Source: Apis mellifera
Taxonomy: Eukaryota > Arthropoda > Insecta > Hymenoptera > Apidae
DNA length: 64,000 bases
Direction: 5' to 3'
NCBI RefSeq assembly: GCF_003254395.2
Contig: NC_037645.1
Coordinates: 5,571,406 to 5,635,405, forward strand
The position numbers and the translations under genes were made by a program. The notes below the pieces were generated by a model that worked only from the letters and a program-made list of their open reading frames with translations, did no database searches and was not told the origin of the DNA. Below, in pieces: positions 50,525 to 63,484 of this stretch; position 1 is the stretch's first letter, and every line of letters begins with the position of its first letter.

Positions 50525-50757
50525 GGGGGAAAAAATACGAGTGCCACGGCGGTTCGAGGCGGTACACGCGTTGCCAGCGCGGAACGGTGTGTCCGTTATT
50601 TACGGGGGTCACAGCCGGCTGGAATTGTCATTGTCTGAAAATATGTTTACACCCGGGGGTTGAAATATACGGTCGGGATTCGGCCCAACGACGACCGGTC
50701 GCCTTCATTTTTCCACCTTTTGTCTCCCCGAGAACGTCACACTGTTCTATGGAACCG

Positions 50758-50818
50758 AAAGAGAAAGAGAAAGAGAGATAGATAGATAGACAGATAGACA
50801 GATTAGAGAGAGAGAGAC
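50758..50818. repeat. Compound (GAAA)(GATA)(GACA)(GA) microsatellite
   Basis: GAGAAAGAGAAAG, then GATAGATAGATAGACAGATAGACAG, then GAGAGAGAG. About 61 bases of closely related tetranucleotide and dinucleotide repeats. Confidence 0.92.
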
Positions 50819-50979
50819 TTGGTCTCGTTTTAATTTCGTTCCCATGTGCCGGTGACGCAACGTATGCGTCCTTCCCGTTTCCTATCCTCGTTGACGCGTC
50901 TTCCCCCTCCCCTTTCTCCCTCCTCTCGCGAAAAATGAAAAGAAATTTTTCTAAATTGCGCGTGCATGTGTCTAAAATC

Positions 50980-51046
50980 GATATAGTATAATAGTATAAT
51001 ATAGTATATAGTATATAGTATAATATATATAGTATAATAATAATAA
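50980..51046. repeat. (TATAGTA)n-type AT repeat
   Basis: Irregular repetition of ATAGTATA and TAATATAG over about 67 bases. The reverse strand gives a Tyr/Ile-rich open frame (50830-51114) that is a repeat artefact. Confidence 0.85.
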
Positions 51047-53243
51047 CGATGATATCGATCGAAGAGGATTGAAAGAATGAATAATCGAGGATTGATATTA
51101 TATAGGAGGATCAATCATCAATAATTCGAAAGTGGGAATGAAAATTTCGTGGACGAGAAGGGGGCAGTATGCGATTTCGTATATAATAATCGAACGATCT
51201 CCACGAGAAGATCGCGAAAGAATTATTAAGGAATTCGCGGCGTGAAAATAAGTAATACATCTTAGGGCGGGGAATAATCGGCTGTCGGCCGTCTCGAGGA
51301 GAGAGGAAAACCGCGGGTGTACTGGAGCTTCTTGGATACCCGGGGGTGATTAATGAATCGAAAAAAATGCGCATCGCGAACGGCCAAGAGGCGCCTATAC
51401 GCGCCTCGTGAAAAATTCCCAGACGTTTATTTCAACCGGATACCAACAGGCCAAAGGTTTTTCTTTTTCTTTTTCTTTTCGAAATTTATTCACCGGGTTG
51501 AAATCGCGGCGATAAATCACGTTGAATCAACGTTACGATTTCGAATTATCCGAGATTCGTTTCCACCAAAAACTCATTTCATCGTTTTGCAACCTCCGTT
51601 TTAATCATTGTTCATAAATTACAGGAGGAGGAGAGGGGAGCAGAGAGATCCGTTTGTCTCGGATCTCTCTTAGAAGTAGTTCCTTTCTGGTGAACTTCTG
51701 GTGGTGAATACCTGGGTGAAGTTTTCGGATGAAAGAACGAAAGGATCGAAAAATGAAGAGTAAATTTCGTTGTGAATGACGTTTGTTAAGATTTAATCGC
51801 CCAGTCCATTATAGAGAAAGTACATTTTAGAATTCGTCCACCGTTTGTTGACGATAATTTCCTCGTTTAATCTCGTGTTTGATAAAGGTGTACGATGCTC
51901 AAGAGTGCATATAATTATGTCATATATTTACGCTTGCATTTTCCTTTATTTCCTTTTAACTAGAATCAGAGTTTGGAAGGTTTATTTTCTATGTATATCC
52001 TTCGATTTCGAGCAATTCCTATTTATGAATAAATAAATCTTTAATTTTATATCCTTTTAAACAACCAATAATTATTTCGAATGAATTATACGATCAAAGA
52101 AATTTATTAATATTCGAATTTCGTTCGAATCTTTCTTTCTTTTTTTTAAATTAATTCGAATAATACCTTTCAAGGTATTAATTAAACGCAACGTCGCCCT
52201 CCATGAATATTAACAGAAAATTTCCGGAACTGTGTCTCGTGTAAAATAGGGCCGTGTTCCTGCAATTAATCCATTGTTGCCCAATTCTCCATGTTCGCCG
52301 AAGCTTCGCCAAGCTCCTTGGGGAAGTCTCGTTGTGCAGGATCCCTGAAGTGGAACATAATCTCTGCTCGAGCGTCTCCTCCTCGAGGATGAGGCATCGA
52401 TTTAGGTTCTCCCGGGTTATGCATCCCCCCCTCTCTCCAAGGAAACGACGAAAAAGAACGAGGCGTCAAACGAAACGAAACTGAAGGAGACAAAAATTGT
52501 CGCGTTAATCACGATGTCGATCCTTTATTTTCATCTGTTACATTACGCCTCTTCGATTTCCGGAATATCTACGATAAATATCTCGATTAGAAAATTGTTC
52601 GAAGAACACCTTATTCAGAGACAAATCGTATCAACAGAATCAAACTACTTTTCATTCGAAACGATTCAAATTTAAATTTCGATATCGATTACATCGTCGT
52701 AACAATATATATATACTTGGATCAACAACGCCCACCGGTTGAAATTTCAATTCAAATCGATTAGTAGAATTGAATCGCAAATTCTTCCTCGCCAGGATCC
52801 GAATCGAGCGGAACAGATTGCACCAATTCTCTTCTCCCCTTCTTTGCTCACGCGTTTGCTTCTTCCTCGAATACCTGTGACGTGTATACCCTTACCAACA
52901 AATCTTTCGACCCTGCGCGCTCAATTCGCGAACGAGCAGGGAATCTTAAGGGAGGAAGAGGGTGGTTGGCTGTCGGTTCCAGCCTGTCGCGCAGCGTGGT
53001 TCAATTAGGTTCTAAAAAAAAAAAAAAAAAGATCGTCGTCGAGGTTAAAGGTACGCCGAGGCAAGCGCGCACTCCTTTCAACGGAATTCTTCTTTCTGCA
53101 TATTGCGAATCACAAAAGGCACGGAGGGAAGGGAACGCAATAAACTTGGCTTTCAGACGGAGGGGATACCTCGTCGCAGATGGGAAACGAGATACAACTG
53201 AACGAAGTTACGCGTCAAAGCGGGCAAAGTTGAATGAAGTTTC
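51047..53243. other. Non-coding stretch
   Basis: Mixed composition. A (TTTTTC)n run lies at 51458-51480, AT-rich sequence at 51840-52200 and a poly-A run at 53014-53030. Open frames up to 89 codons, plus the 175-codon frame at 52882-53409 that runs through the A-run and the (TA)n repeat, are not called as genes. Confidence 0.5.
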
Positions 53244-53265
53244 ATATATATATATATATATATAT
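53244..53265. repeat. (AT)n microsatellite
   Basis: Uninterrupted AT run of about 22 bases. Confidence 0.9.
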
Positions 53266-53366
53266 CTGTGTCTATCCACCCCGTTTCCCGTAAGCAATTA
53301 CACACGTTGGCAGCTTGCTTCCTCCATCTTTTGCTATCCGCTAATTTGCAACAAACATTTCCGAAC

Positions 53367-53391
53367 TTCTTTCTTTCTTTCTTTCTTTCTT
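53367..53391. repeat. (TTTC)n microsatellite
   Basis: About six TTTC tetranucleotides. Confidence 0.9.
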
Positions 53392-53658
53392 CTCGAAGCA
53401 TTGGAATGAATGGCAAGCACAGTATCAGGGTTATTAAATCGCTATCCGATTGCTCAACTTTTTCCTCAACAGGCAAACTAATCGGGGAGGAGGAGGAAGC
53501 TGGGCGAAAATTGGTGTCTGCTTATCGGACACGCGGAAAAAAGCCTCGAAATACGCCGGTGGAATAAATTGTGGAGATGTTGGGGAAACGTTGTCGCGAG
53601 ACAGGTTGTTCCTCGAAGGAAGGGGCCAATTATCGTCGGCTACGTCGTTTCTCACTCG

Positions 53659-53692
53659 AAAGAGAGAGAGAGAGAAAGAGGGAGGGAGAGAG
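53659..53692. repeat. (GA)n-rich purine tract
   Basis: AAAGAGAGAGAGAGAG followed by AAAGAGGGAGGGAGAG. Confidence 0.85.
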
Positions 53693-56417
53693 TTGGCAGA
53701 TTTCGCCCGACGCGCGCAATTATCGTCCGTTTAAATTGGATCTTTCTTTGCACCGATGTTTCCCCAGTTCGCCAATCCAAACGTCGATGAAACGGAGACA
53801 CGAAGAAGGGATTCGAAGAATTACTTTCGAATTCGTTTCCTTTTTCTCGAGTAAAGTTATCGCTTTGAAGAGAACTGCGTGTAATTATAAACAATAAATA
53901 TAAATAATACAAATAATGCAAATAAATAATAATGCAAGGCTAAATTTTTCGTGGATTTTTAATAGCTGTTAATAATTTATTCCTCTATCGATCGGCTCGT
54001 TTTCTCGTATTTATCTTCGATCAAATCGCTCGAAAATTGGAAAAATAATTTCCAATCGATATTTCTTATCCAACTTTTGTTCCTCTTCAAAAGAAATACG
54101 AGATATATCCGCTTTATCCGCGTTTGCAGTTATCAGTAACGGGGTCGATACGATAGAGAGAAATATTTTTAAATTCCCCATGAATCGATATCAAAGAGAA
54201 GCTAGGGATCCAACACGCGAAGAGATCAAAGTATTATTAAGCCTGTCTTGGAGCAAAACTTTCCTCCCTCTTCCTTCCTTTGATTCACGGTTCTTCTTCG
54301 GGCCCCGCAGAAGAAGATCATCGCGAGAAATCGACTCGGTCCGGGAGAAGGGAAAGTTCGAGATCACAGGCTTCTCGTATGCGAACCCTTTACCCCTCCC
54401 CAACACCTTTGCCACCAGCCTCCATTCACCATGTTTCCAACTGGCCACCAGGTTTATCGATTATATCCTTGCGGCAACCATCACGGTTTTTCCAAAATTT
54501 AGCAAAAAAATGTCCGAGAGAAAGTCGATCGGGGCGCTTTTTAATTCCGATCTCTTTTTGTCGCGTATAAAGAGCGATCGAGTTTTCGAAACGGTCATTT
54601 TCCGGGCACAAAGGCCCGGCCAGAAAGGGTTCCGCCGTTTATTTTCAATTTATAGCCTTTTTGTTCCACGGGAGAAGGGGAGGGGAACACCTCCCTTTTC
54701 CGGTTCGGTTGTTTCTGCCTCGCCAAGCGGCGTCCCAGAATTTCATATTTCCAGAGTAGAGGGAGAAACTATCATTTGATCGAAACAAAAATCCTCCCCC
54801 CCTTCTTCCCGATTCTATATTTCATTTCCACGGAAGAAGATTTCCGAGTTTTAAAGATTTTTCCAAACTCTCTCTCTCTCTTTGCTCCTCTCCGTCGAAT
54901 GGAATAGAAATTCGAAGAAGATCGAAGAAATAATATTCCAACTTCTCGAATCTCGGCTATTTAATGGAAAACGATCCCGATCTATCCAGGAGAGACGACC
55001 AATACTTTCCTAAGATAATACCAAGAGCGGAGTAGAAAGTTACTTTTACCGAGCGAAATTAATTCCGATAATATTTTTGGCCGCGATATCGCCCTCCTTC
55101 CTTTTTTAATTATTGCGTCAGAATTTGTCGTAGCTAGGGGGAGGCGGCGGCGCTAGTTGATAGCCGAAACTCCGCCGACTTGGATCCGCGGGGCTAATCT
55201 CGTTTAGAAACTCGCCCCGACATTTTATACGAACCTTCTAGCCGGCCAAGTATAACGAGATTACGATATCCAATTACTCTCTCTCGAGCAGAGGAGGAGG
55301 GAGGGTGGTTGGGTACAAAATTTCAACGTGGACCCTAGCCTGGTAGGTGGCGTAGCGTGGTGTAGACGATACTACACCAGGTTTGGTTGAAATTGAAAAA
55401 TTACACGGTCACCACGGTCCGTGGAGAACTTGTCCGGGAGGACAAGGGTGGAGAAAAATGTTCCATCGGGGATGTATAAATCGTGTAGAAATCGCTGATT
55501 ATCTCCGCCCGTGCGTTCCTTTATTCCGGGACGGAATGGAACGGGCAGGGGTGATTGTACGTACGATTTCGTAACGGCGCTGAGGGGAAGAGGGAGGGGA
55601 GACAAGTCGGTGCTCTATGTTGAACGCGATACGTCAGCCTCTGTCTCTAAATAAAAAGTGCGCGTTCAATCTTGGAGATTGTTGGAACGATTCATGATAG
55701 CTCGCCGTGATATCCGTGATTGATTAACGGTTCCAAGGAATGGTACACTCCGCGACGAAAGGAGTAATAAAATACTAGAAAATATATTAACGAGATTCTT
55801 CCTTTCGCAAATTGAATCTTCAACCTTAACGCTTACATCTTCTTTAATATTTCTTAAAAATGTTACCTCGACCTTCTCGAATATTCGAGGAGAATATAAT
55901 TTCAAATATTGCTTCTACAATTCGATAAACTATTTCATCGATCCATTATGTTATAAAATTACGTTGAACAAGATGGAGCAATAATTTGATAATAATTTTG
56001 TCGCGGAATGTAGCTACCTCGGGGTTCAACTCTGGCAAACTGAACACGTTTTAGTATCGACAAACCCAGAAACATTTCTCTACATTGCGCAAAACATTTA
56101 TCTCCTGTATAAGGAAACGGCGTGTAAGATGTACCGCTAGGCGGCGGCCTTTTTGCGCGATCGCGCCGGTAATATACACGCGGTGCTTGTCACCGATTAA
56201 TCACCGGTCCACGACAAGGAGAAAAGGTTGTCGAGGATCGTGTCCAGGATCCGGTTATGGAAGCTTGAATTTACGTAGGAAGGTGAGCGCGCCAGTGCCG
56301 ACAGAGGGAACCAGGGGGGGATCCCGTTGGAACGGGTGTCCCGAACAAGGCGAGGAGAAAGTGAAGGGGGAAGGGGAAAAAGTGGACTTACATGGCGCGC
56401 TGTGCTATTGGCCGTTC
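53693..56417. other. Non-coding stretch including the longest open frame
   Basis: 53880-54180 is AT-rich. 54180-54779 (+) is open for 199 codons, the longest in the window, but its translation is rich in Arg/Ser/Phe and shows no domain; frames on the opposite strand are also open. 55080-55660 and 56090-56400 are GC-richer. No splice pattern or RNA gene is recognised. Confidence 0.5.

Positions 56418-56443
<26 letters not shown>
56418..56443. repeat. (GT)n microsatellite
   Basis: Uninterrupted GT run of 26 bases; alternating purine-pyrimidine, so Z-DNA capable in principle. Confidence 0.93.
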
Positions 56444-56448
<5 letters not shown>

Positions 56449-56877
56449 GTGCCAACGGGTCGAGAAACAATGCGATGAATCACGATGCTGAACCCCTGCT
56501 ATCGATTTCGCTCCTCGTTTTGCTAACTTTTTCGAATCGGATTTCACCGGGACCCTTGCGAATCCCCCTTCGGGAGATATTCTTTTTCTCCCGTTGATCG
56601 AACAGGAATCCTCGAAGAACCAAGTGTTTCGAGCCTATTCGATAGTTAATGGATGGTGGACGAAAGGAAGAAGGATCTTTGCTTATCAGAAAAGGATTTT
56701 GGACTAAAAAATATAATATAATCGCTGAAATTCAAGAATCTTATTATAAACGGGAAGGGATCTTTGCTATCGATTTTTCGAACTAAGAGATTTTCTTCTC
56801 GATCAGGAAAAGGATTACGGACAAAAGTATCATTTAAGGAGTTGCTGGCTCGATAGGCGATCGCGAAAAAGGGACGA

Positions 56878-56904
56878 GAAGAAAGAAAGAAAGAAAGAAA
56901 GAAA
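56878..56904. repeat. (GAAA)n microsatellite
   Basis: Nearly seven GAAA tetranucleotides. Confidence 0.92.
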
Positions 56905-58458
56905 TGAGCACGCCGACAAAAGAACTTTCGCTCGAAGTCACAGAAGAAGAGAGTCAACGACGTGTGCCGGGTCGGTGAATTCAAGTTTAAAGTTAATCCA
57001 AAACGCGTAAGGGGGAGGAGGAGCTCGAGTTAAGTTCTGGTTCCATACGAGTTGGGCCACGATGGACCACATTTTTCTAACTTAATTATCGGAACGGAGC
57101 GCGAAAAGGGAAAGAGGGCAAGTTTACCGTGGCGAGCGCGAAGCGTTGAAAAGTTTTCGATTTAACTCGAATCCCTTGCTTCGTTTGTGTCCACTGTTCG
57201 CCGCCTCTCCTCTCTCCATTAACTTCGATCCGTTTCGAATTGCTCCCCTTATCGAATTACAGCCCGGCATTTTTCCGTTGTTAGTGGAACGGATGTGCTG
57301 CCTGCCGATTCGTTTGATCTCTCTTCTCGAGAATCTTTCGACGCGACAGAGATTCGTTTACGAATTTACGGTTATGGACGGTTACGGTTCCAACAACCTC
57401 TTTTATTTTTCCAACTCCGTAATTGTCCTCCTCGGTTGTAATCGCAGTTTCGAAACTCGGTAACGTAAAAGGCAGTGATAGTATCGAGTTCAACTGACGA
57501 GAGTGCAATCTTGGTTGCGACGCTTGATTGCGTCACAAGAGTTATTTCTAAGTCCAACGCGTCCCACTTTACGTAAGAAAAATTCAGAGATCAAAAGAAG
57601 AGATTAATTGATATGATCATCTGAATTTTAATGCGTTTAACGGTAGATCCAATTTCGTTCCATTACGTATCTAGCTCGAACAAGTTCGTTTCTTCTTGTT
57701 GAATTAAATATAGTTTTAATAAGCTCCCTTAATAACGAGATGTTTGTATGAACGTTTATGGGAAAATAATCGTGCTGCGGGAGAATTTTCCCCATGTAAC
57801 GAGGATAACAAGGTAAAGTAACATTGAATTTGAAATTATTATACATTTGTACACACAAGTTTATCTAAAAATACGCGGAGTTTACGAATTTTGAGATAAT
57901 TAAATTATCCGAGAACAAGAAGCAAACCGCCGAACGTATTTTTCAAACCTCCTCCCAAAAAAAGAAAAATCAAATCGACAGATTCGACTTGCCTCGTATC
58001 CTACGTTTCGGTTCGAAACGATTCGAAACGTTCGTTTCTGTTTGCACGGATCATTCAAACATGCGGAAACGCTGATCCATCCACACCGACGCGCGAAATA
58101 TAATCGTTCGATTCGCAAAGCTCGGCAAAGACTCTCTCAAAAACGGGCGGGGAAAACGGGGATTCGATCGGGTGGAAACGAGGGGGGAGAGGGGGACCAC
58201 GAGCATGCCCTTTAATCCCCTCGATTACGACCTCAAAGGCGTCACGCGCGTCTGAAGCTCGCAAATTGCCGGCGGGCCCCTCGTAAACGTGTTCGAGCTA
58301 ATACACGTCTGTGTCGCGATTCGTTTCATGCGAACGCGGCCCGTCAGATCGAGTTTGTCCACAGATGGGGCACGTCGTCCTCGCCAAACCCCCGCGCCGC
58401 CGCGGGGCATGGATGACGAGGATACGTTCTACGGGGAATTCCGCCGTCGAGGAATATG

Positions 58459-58492
58459 TACACACACTCACACACATACACAGAGAGAGAGA
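58459..58492. repeat. (CA)n(GA)n compound microsatellite
   Basis: TACACACACTCACACACATACACAG passing into GAGAGAGA-type sequence. Confidence 0.85.
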
Positions 58493-58862
58493 TGTCGTAG
58501 CCGAAACGAGGCCCGGGGCATAAATCCGGCGAAGCGATCGCGAGCCGCTGACGTATTGTATAATCGAAATCGAGATTTTATACGGGAGTACACCCTTGAA
58601 TCACCATCGCGAGGGATAGCGAGGCGAGACGTGGGGGGAGGGGATGTTTTAGGGGATGTCTGATGTTTGATAAATTTATCCTCAACTTCTTGCGAAGAGG
58701 AGAGGGGGAGAGAAGGGGCTGGAATGGTACTTGGGATTTAAAAATGGCCGAGGAGTTTGAAGTTCGGGGAAACGGTGCTTTTGATGCGGATACGATTTAT
58801 GATCTCCTTAAAGGGTGGTCTTTTTTTTTTTTTATTTTGCTTTTCTTCCCTTCTTTTATTCT

Positions 58863-58874
58863 CCCCCCCCCCCC
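58863..58874. repeat. Poly-C run (C12)
   Basis: Second C12 homopolymer of the window, 30 bp after a T13 run. Confidence 0.85.
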
Positions 58875-59627
58875 TTCGTCGAGGAGTCGAAATTGTTACG
58901 AGTGTATGCTAATGTCGATATGATGTGTGATGATTTGTGATCGAATGAATCTTTTATTTATTTTCTATGTTCAATTTATTCATTCTAATTTGTTTATTTT
59001 AATGGTAAGTTTGTTTTTTTTTTTTTATTAAATTTGAAGAATTTCGAAAAAAATGAAATTGATCGTGAAATGAAATTCGTACGAAATGTTTGACCCTTCG
59101 TTTAATAATTATTTATCATTAAATTGATTATTTATATTTTTACCAATTATTGTTTTACCAGGAACATTTTCATTAATTCAATCGCGAATTTTATTTATTT
59201 TTAAATTGTTATTGAATCATATATATATGTTTATTAATATTTCAATATAAATGCACAAACTATCCCTAACCTAGTTTAAATTAACGAAAAAATACGAATG
59301 CGAAGGGATTAAAAAATACAATCAATCCCCATAAAGTTCCCTTATAATATTGTTAATAATATTGGCGATAAGTTTTAATTATTATTTTCAATCCATATTT
59401 GAAATACCTCCAATGGACAACTTTTCCAATTTTAAATTTTAAAATCTTCTCTTCGCAAAGAAATACACCATAATATCAAACGTATAAGAGCAGTCAATCG
59501 CTTCCTTCGAATTAACAAGTAAACGATTATAATAAGAATTCATTTTAATCTTGCTCCCCTCCTCTCCTGCCTCGCTCCTACCCCTATTTTCCTCGACGCT
59601 TGAGCTTAATTGAAAACGTCACAGTAA

Positions 59628-59686
59628 TTTTTCTTCTTTTTTTCCCCCCTCTCTCTTTCTTCCCCCTTTTTTTTCTTTTTTTTTTT
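59628..59686. repeat. 59-bp uninterrupted polypyrimidine tract
   Basis: T and C only over 59 bases, ending just before ATCGAGAATGAG. It resembles an oversized splice-acceptor tract but has no AG directly after it, and no exon is seen downstream. Triplex (H-DNA) formation is possible. Confidence 0.8.
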
Positions 59687-59895
59687 ATCGAGAATGAGCT
59701 CGTTCTCCATTACTGGCCGAGAGTATAAACCAGGGACGGTTGATCGACGTAAGAACCAACAAGAATGGACGAGGTATTGGATTAACTGTCCGATTCTGTA
59801 GAAAGATTACCGGGCGCCGAGTCGGACAGTGGGAAGAAGGTTAAGATTAGAAGAGAATCGATTCTCAAAAGAAAGAACGGAAACCGATCCTGTTG

Positions 59896-60281
59896 AAAAT
59901 TATTGCAAGGGACGGCGAGAAGAAACCTATCTTTTAGACTAGATACAAAACGAATAAAACATGATGGTAATAATAATCGAAAATTTTTAATATCTTTTTT
60001 AATATCGCAAAATTGATTCGAGGATATTTTCTTCAACTCGTAAATTTTTACACTCTTCACTATTCTATATAACAATCTCATTTATCCTAAAATTATTGCA
60101 AGGGATGGTGAGAAGAAACCTATCTTTTAAAGTAGATACAAAACGAATAAAACATGATGATAATAATAATCGAAAATTTTTAATATCCTTTTTAATATTG
60201 CAAAATTGATTCGAGGATATTTTCTTCAACTCGTAAATTTTTACACTCTTCACTATTCTATATAACAATCTCATTTATCCT
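59896..60281. repeat. Two-copy tandem duplication, 193 bp, ~96% identical
   Basis: Copy 1 (59896-60088) and copy 2 (60089-60281) align without gaps and differ at about seven positions by eye. Both start AAAATTATTGCAAGGGA and end ATCTCATTTATCCT. The minus-strand open frames at 59782-60081 and 60065-60274 give nearly the same peptide because they read the two copies; the match is nucleotide-level and there is no sign of protein selection. Confidence 0.97.
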
Positions 60282-60478
60282 TATCCAACGATCTTCTTCA
60301 AATTTATAAATTTCAATGTCGAGGAACGCCAATTTTCGACTGGAGAAAATCGAGGAAAAAAGGAAAATCTATCTATCTACCTCGAAATATATCGAATCGT
60401 CGAACGAAAGTGGAAACAAGGGCGGTAAAACGGTTCGATCAAGCTGCGATATTTCCGATTGATCGCGAGGGCTGGGTT

Positions 60479-60502
60479 ACGACGACGACGACGACGACGA
60501 CG
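60479..60502. repeat. (ACG)8 microsatellite
   Basis: Eight perfect ACG trinucleotides, CpG-containing, giving Arg- or Asp-type homopolymers in open frames that I reject as coding. Confidence 0.93.
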
Positions 60503-63012
60503 CCTTACCACGAGTTCCTCGGTCGAGGACAATAATAAGAAGGAGAAGAAGGGGGAGGGAGCGGTGTGGGCGGTCGAGAATTTATCCCCGGCGAATTCTA
60601 GCGTCGTAAAATCGAAGCGGATCGGGCCGTGCGCCCAGCCATAAATAAAAACATGAATAAATGCATCAAACTCGATCCCCTCCCCCCACGATCGGCGAAG
60701 ACAGAGGAGTTTCGGCATTAAAATTCAAATATAATCCCTCTGAAAGCGAAACGCGCACGATTGTGCAACAGGATCGGTTGTTCTTGAGAATAAGATCAAC
60801 GGAGGCATTTTATTGCGAGGCACGGGAGGGGGAGGGAAAAACGTTCTGTCTGAGGGATGTAATTCAAGTAATGGCTTGATTCAGCGAGATCGGCGAGATC
60901 CTCCTTTTCAGGACAAGATTTTTCTTCGAATAATATTGCATTGCGTAATTATTGATATTAATATATAATATAATAGTATAATGTAGGATTACAAGTTAGA
61001 ATAAATATCTTAGATACATCTATTAAATGTTGCGATTATTATATTCAGTCTACGTGTTTTGCTAATTAGATTATTTAATCCAAATTGTATTTGTGTAAGA
61101 GGCAACTTTTTTAGAGAAATTAAGCATTTGTAATTTGATTTTAAAATTTATCAATTTTATTACCTCGTACAAATATGATAATTTCGAGCAAATCTATCCA
61201 CCACTTTTTTTCATTTTTATTCATTATTTTTGAAACATGAATATAATCTATGTACAAATAAAACTTATCTTCGTTATATTTTAAACGTCCATCACTCTCG
61301 AAAGAGTTAAAACGGATATAAAGAGACGAGCTATTTAAAAAAAAAAAAAATACAACGTCTTTTCACTGGAAGACTCTTTCTTGAAACTCGATAAAAAGAC
61401 TCGATAATATTAAAGATTAACGCTTTGAAACTGGAAAGTCAATGGGCTTTAAAAGAAAGGTATGTAGAGGGGACACGATATTGGGATCGACACGTCGCCG
61501 ACTCAATTTGCGACGTTTCTCAATTTCCACCTCTGTCCCTCGGTAAATCTTTCGTATCTTTTTTCCAGCCTGATCGAACGAGCCTCGAGCTGTACAAATG
61601 CGAAATTTACGGCGGAATGGACGATCTTTAAGAGGATCGAAAAGTAAATCACGTCCCTCCCAATGTTTCTCCCCTCCCCAGTATCGGCGCGATAAGAAGT
61701 TTCATACCGGCCCACCCACGCTTTTGTCCCGCGCTGGAATCGATGAACTTGTCAGCTCCGTGTGTATAACTCGTTCTCTTCTCGCAACCCTTCCTGGGAA
61801 GCCAATTTCGTTCGATCGTCCCGCGGGAGGGAAGCGAGGTGTATCTTTGGACCGATTCGAAAGAAGAGACGAGGATAAAGGAACCTTCCTCTCTCTCTCT
61901 TCGTTACTTCTTACACAATGTCGTACAATTCGAGCCAGTTATCTTGTGGAAATCGATCTTGGAAATTAGAGGAGAGAGGACAATTGATATATTGCCACAT
62001 TTCAATCCTTAAACTCGAGAGGGGGGAACAACGATCCCTTACATGATCGAACGGCACCGATCAACCGGAATTGCATTCGCCGATCCGGATAGCTGGATAT
62101 CGATTATTACTTCGAAACTTCCATCTCGAAAGCCATCTCGATTCATCTCCCGTAACCGATTCTCTTTCGCGACTTTCCATCATTCCGGAAGAATGGACGA
62201 AGCTTCTTCGAAATCTTCGAAAATCTTCAATTCTAATCCGAAAACATTTCATTCCTTCTTGCAAGTCGTATATTATCGTATTAATTTTAACCACGTGAAA
62301 ATGTCGAAACGAAAGCGATACCCGAAAAGTCAGGAGAGCCGTCCGAATAAATAAAACTGGTCAGAACTGTCGAACGTTGAAGGATGTTTCCGGATATATA
62401 TATTTGTTCAAGATACGAGTAAATGAAGTGACGTAAAACCGATACGGTTTCGAGATGTACCGTTGATTACCGGCTTTACCCCCTTCGTCCGGCGCAATAA
62501 AACGCGAGGCAAAGGCAAAGGGGGATGAATCCTGAACGCGCGTATTAGCTTTGAAAAAAATTCATCATAATTTCCGTGATACACATCCGTAACAAAACGA
62601 TATATCGGTTGGTTCTGCTTTTCGCCAGAATCCGTTTTCACCCGTTTCCTGAACCCTCTCGTGTCCTCCTTCCTCCCCCAGGACATTTATCAAAACACTC
62701 TCCACCTCCTCCTCCTCTTCCTGCTCGAACAAGCGTATCGACGAGAGTTCGATGGAAACAATCGGCGGAGGGGAAGGGTGGAGGGAGGAAAAATTTCGAC
62801 AACGCATCTCGCCAATCTGGGATCTGGGTTAATCCGTATATAATTTAAACTGTCAAAGGGAGAAAGGGGCTCGTGACAAGGCGATCGATCGCCAACAGAT
62901 TTCCATTCGTCATTTCCAACAGTGATACAAAATGTCGGCCGCATTTCCTTCGATTAATTCGACCATTATTCCTCGATGATCGGAAAGGAAAGAGAATCAT
63001 TTTGATTATTTT

Positions 63013-63080
63013 GAGGGAAGGAGGAGGAGGAGAAGGGATAAGAGGAAGATAGAAGGGAGAGAGAGAGAGAAAAGAGAAAA
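63013..63080. repeat. Polypurine tract with (GGA)n and (GA)n
   Basis: About 68 bases of G and A with two T interruptions. Confidence 0.85.
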
Positions 63081-63454
63081 TGGACGCGTAATCCTGTTGG
63101 AATTACGCAACGAAGGTGCGAGGGGGAGGGCGGGTGGGTGTGATCCTAGGAGAGACGGCTCCCTTCGGACTATCAGATATTGGAAAGTCTTTAGGATTAG
63201 AGGCAATCACGAAGGCTGTTACCAAGTTGTCGGAGTGACTTAACTTTCGGACGGGGAAAAGGTCTCTTGATGCGTTTTCGATCGTCCATCGGCGGCCACG
63301 TGACGGCAATTCCATAATAATACGTCAGCCCGGGCTAATGCTCGAGGCCGATGGGACGACTTTTCGATTTTACGGCCTCGCCCCAGCCACGGCAACGATT
63401 AATTTCCCGCCCGTGGACGTTTCCACGTACCATCGTGTGTTCAAAGAGGAGAAG

Positions 63455-63484
63455 CTTTCCTTTCCTTTCCTTTCCTTTCCTTTT
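63455..63484. repeat. (CTTTC)n pentanucleotide repeat
   Basis: Five perfect CTTTC units plus flanking partial units; produces Phe/Pro/Ser repeats in the overlapping open frames. Confidence 0.93.

Larger units (their letters stand above)
56905..59627. other. Non-coding stretch: GC-rich middle, AT-rich end
   Basis: 58040-58660 is one of the most GC-rich parts of the window, open in several frames on both strands with no recognised family. A T-run at 58821-58833 and a C12 run at 58863-58874 lie close together. 58930-59520 is strongly AT-rich and empty. Confidence 0.5.

Noticed and set aside
54180..54779. Longest open frame (199 codons, +) as a gene
   Set aside because: Length is within chance for six frames of 64 kb, the translation has no recognisable domain, and opposite-strand frames are open over the same bases.
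56085..56597. 170-codon frame with a Cys-Val repeat as a secreted Cys-rich protein
   Set aside because: The Cys-Val run is the (GT)n microsatellite translated; no signal peptide or conserved cysteine pattern outside it.
58390..58460. Possible first coding exon starting MDDEDTFYGEF
   Set aside because: The frame runs straight into the (CA)n repeat with no donor site I can defend, and no protein family is recognised.
59782..60274. Two minus-strand frames with nearly the same peptide, as a duplicated gene
   Set aside because: They read the two copies of a 193-bp DNA duplication; the duplicated unit is AT-rich and the frames differ outside it.
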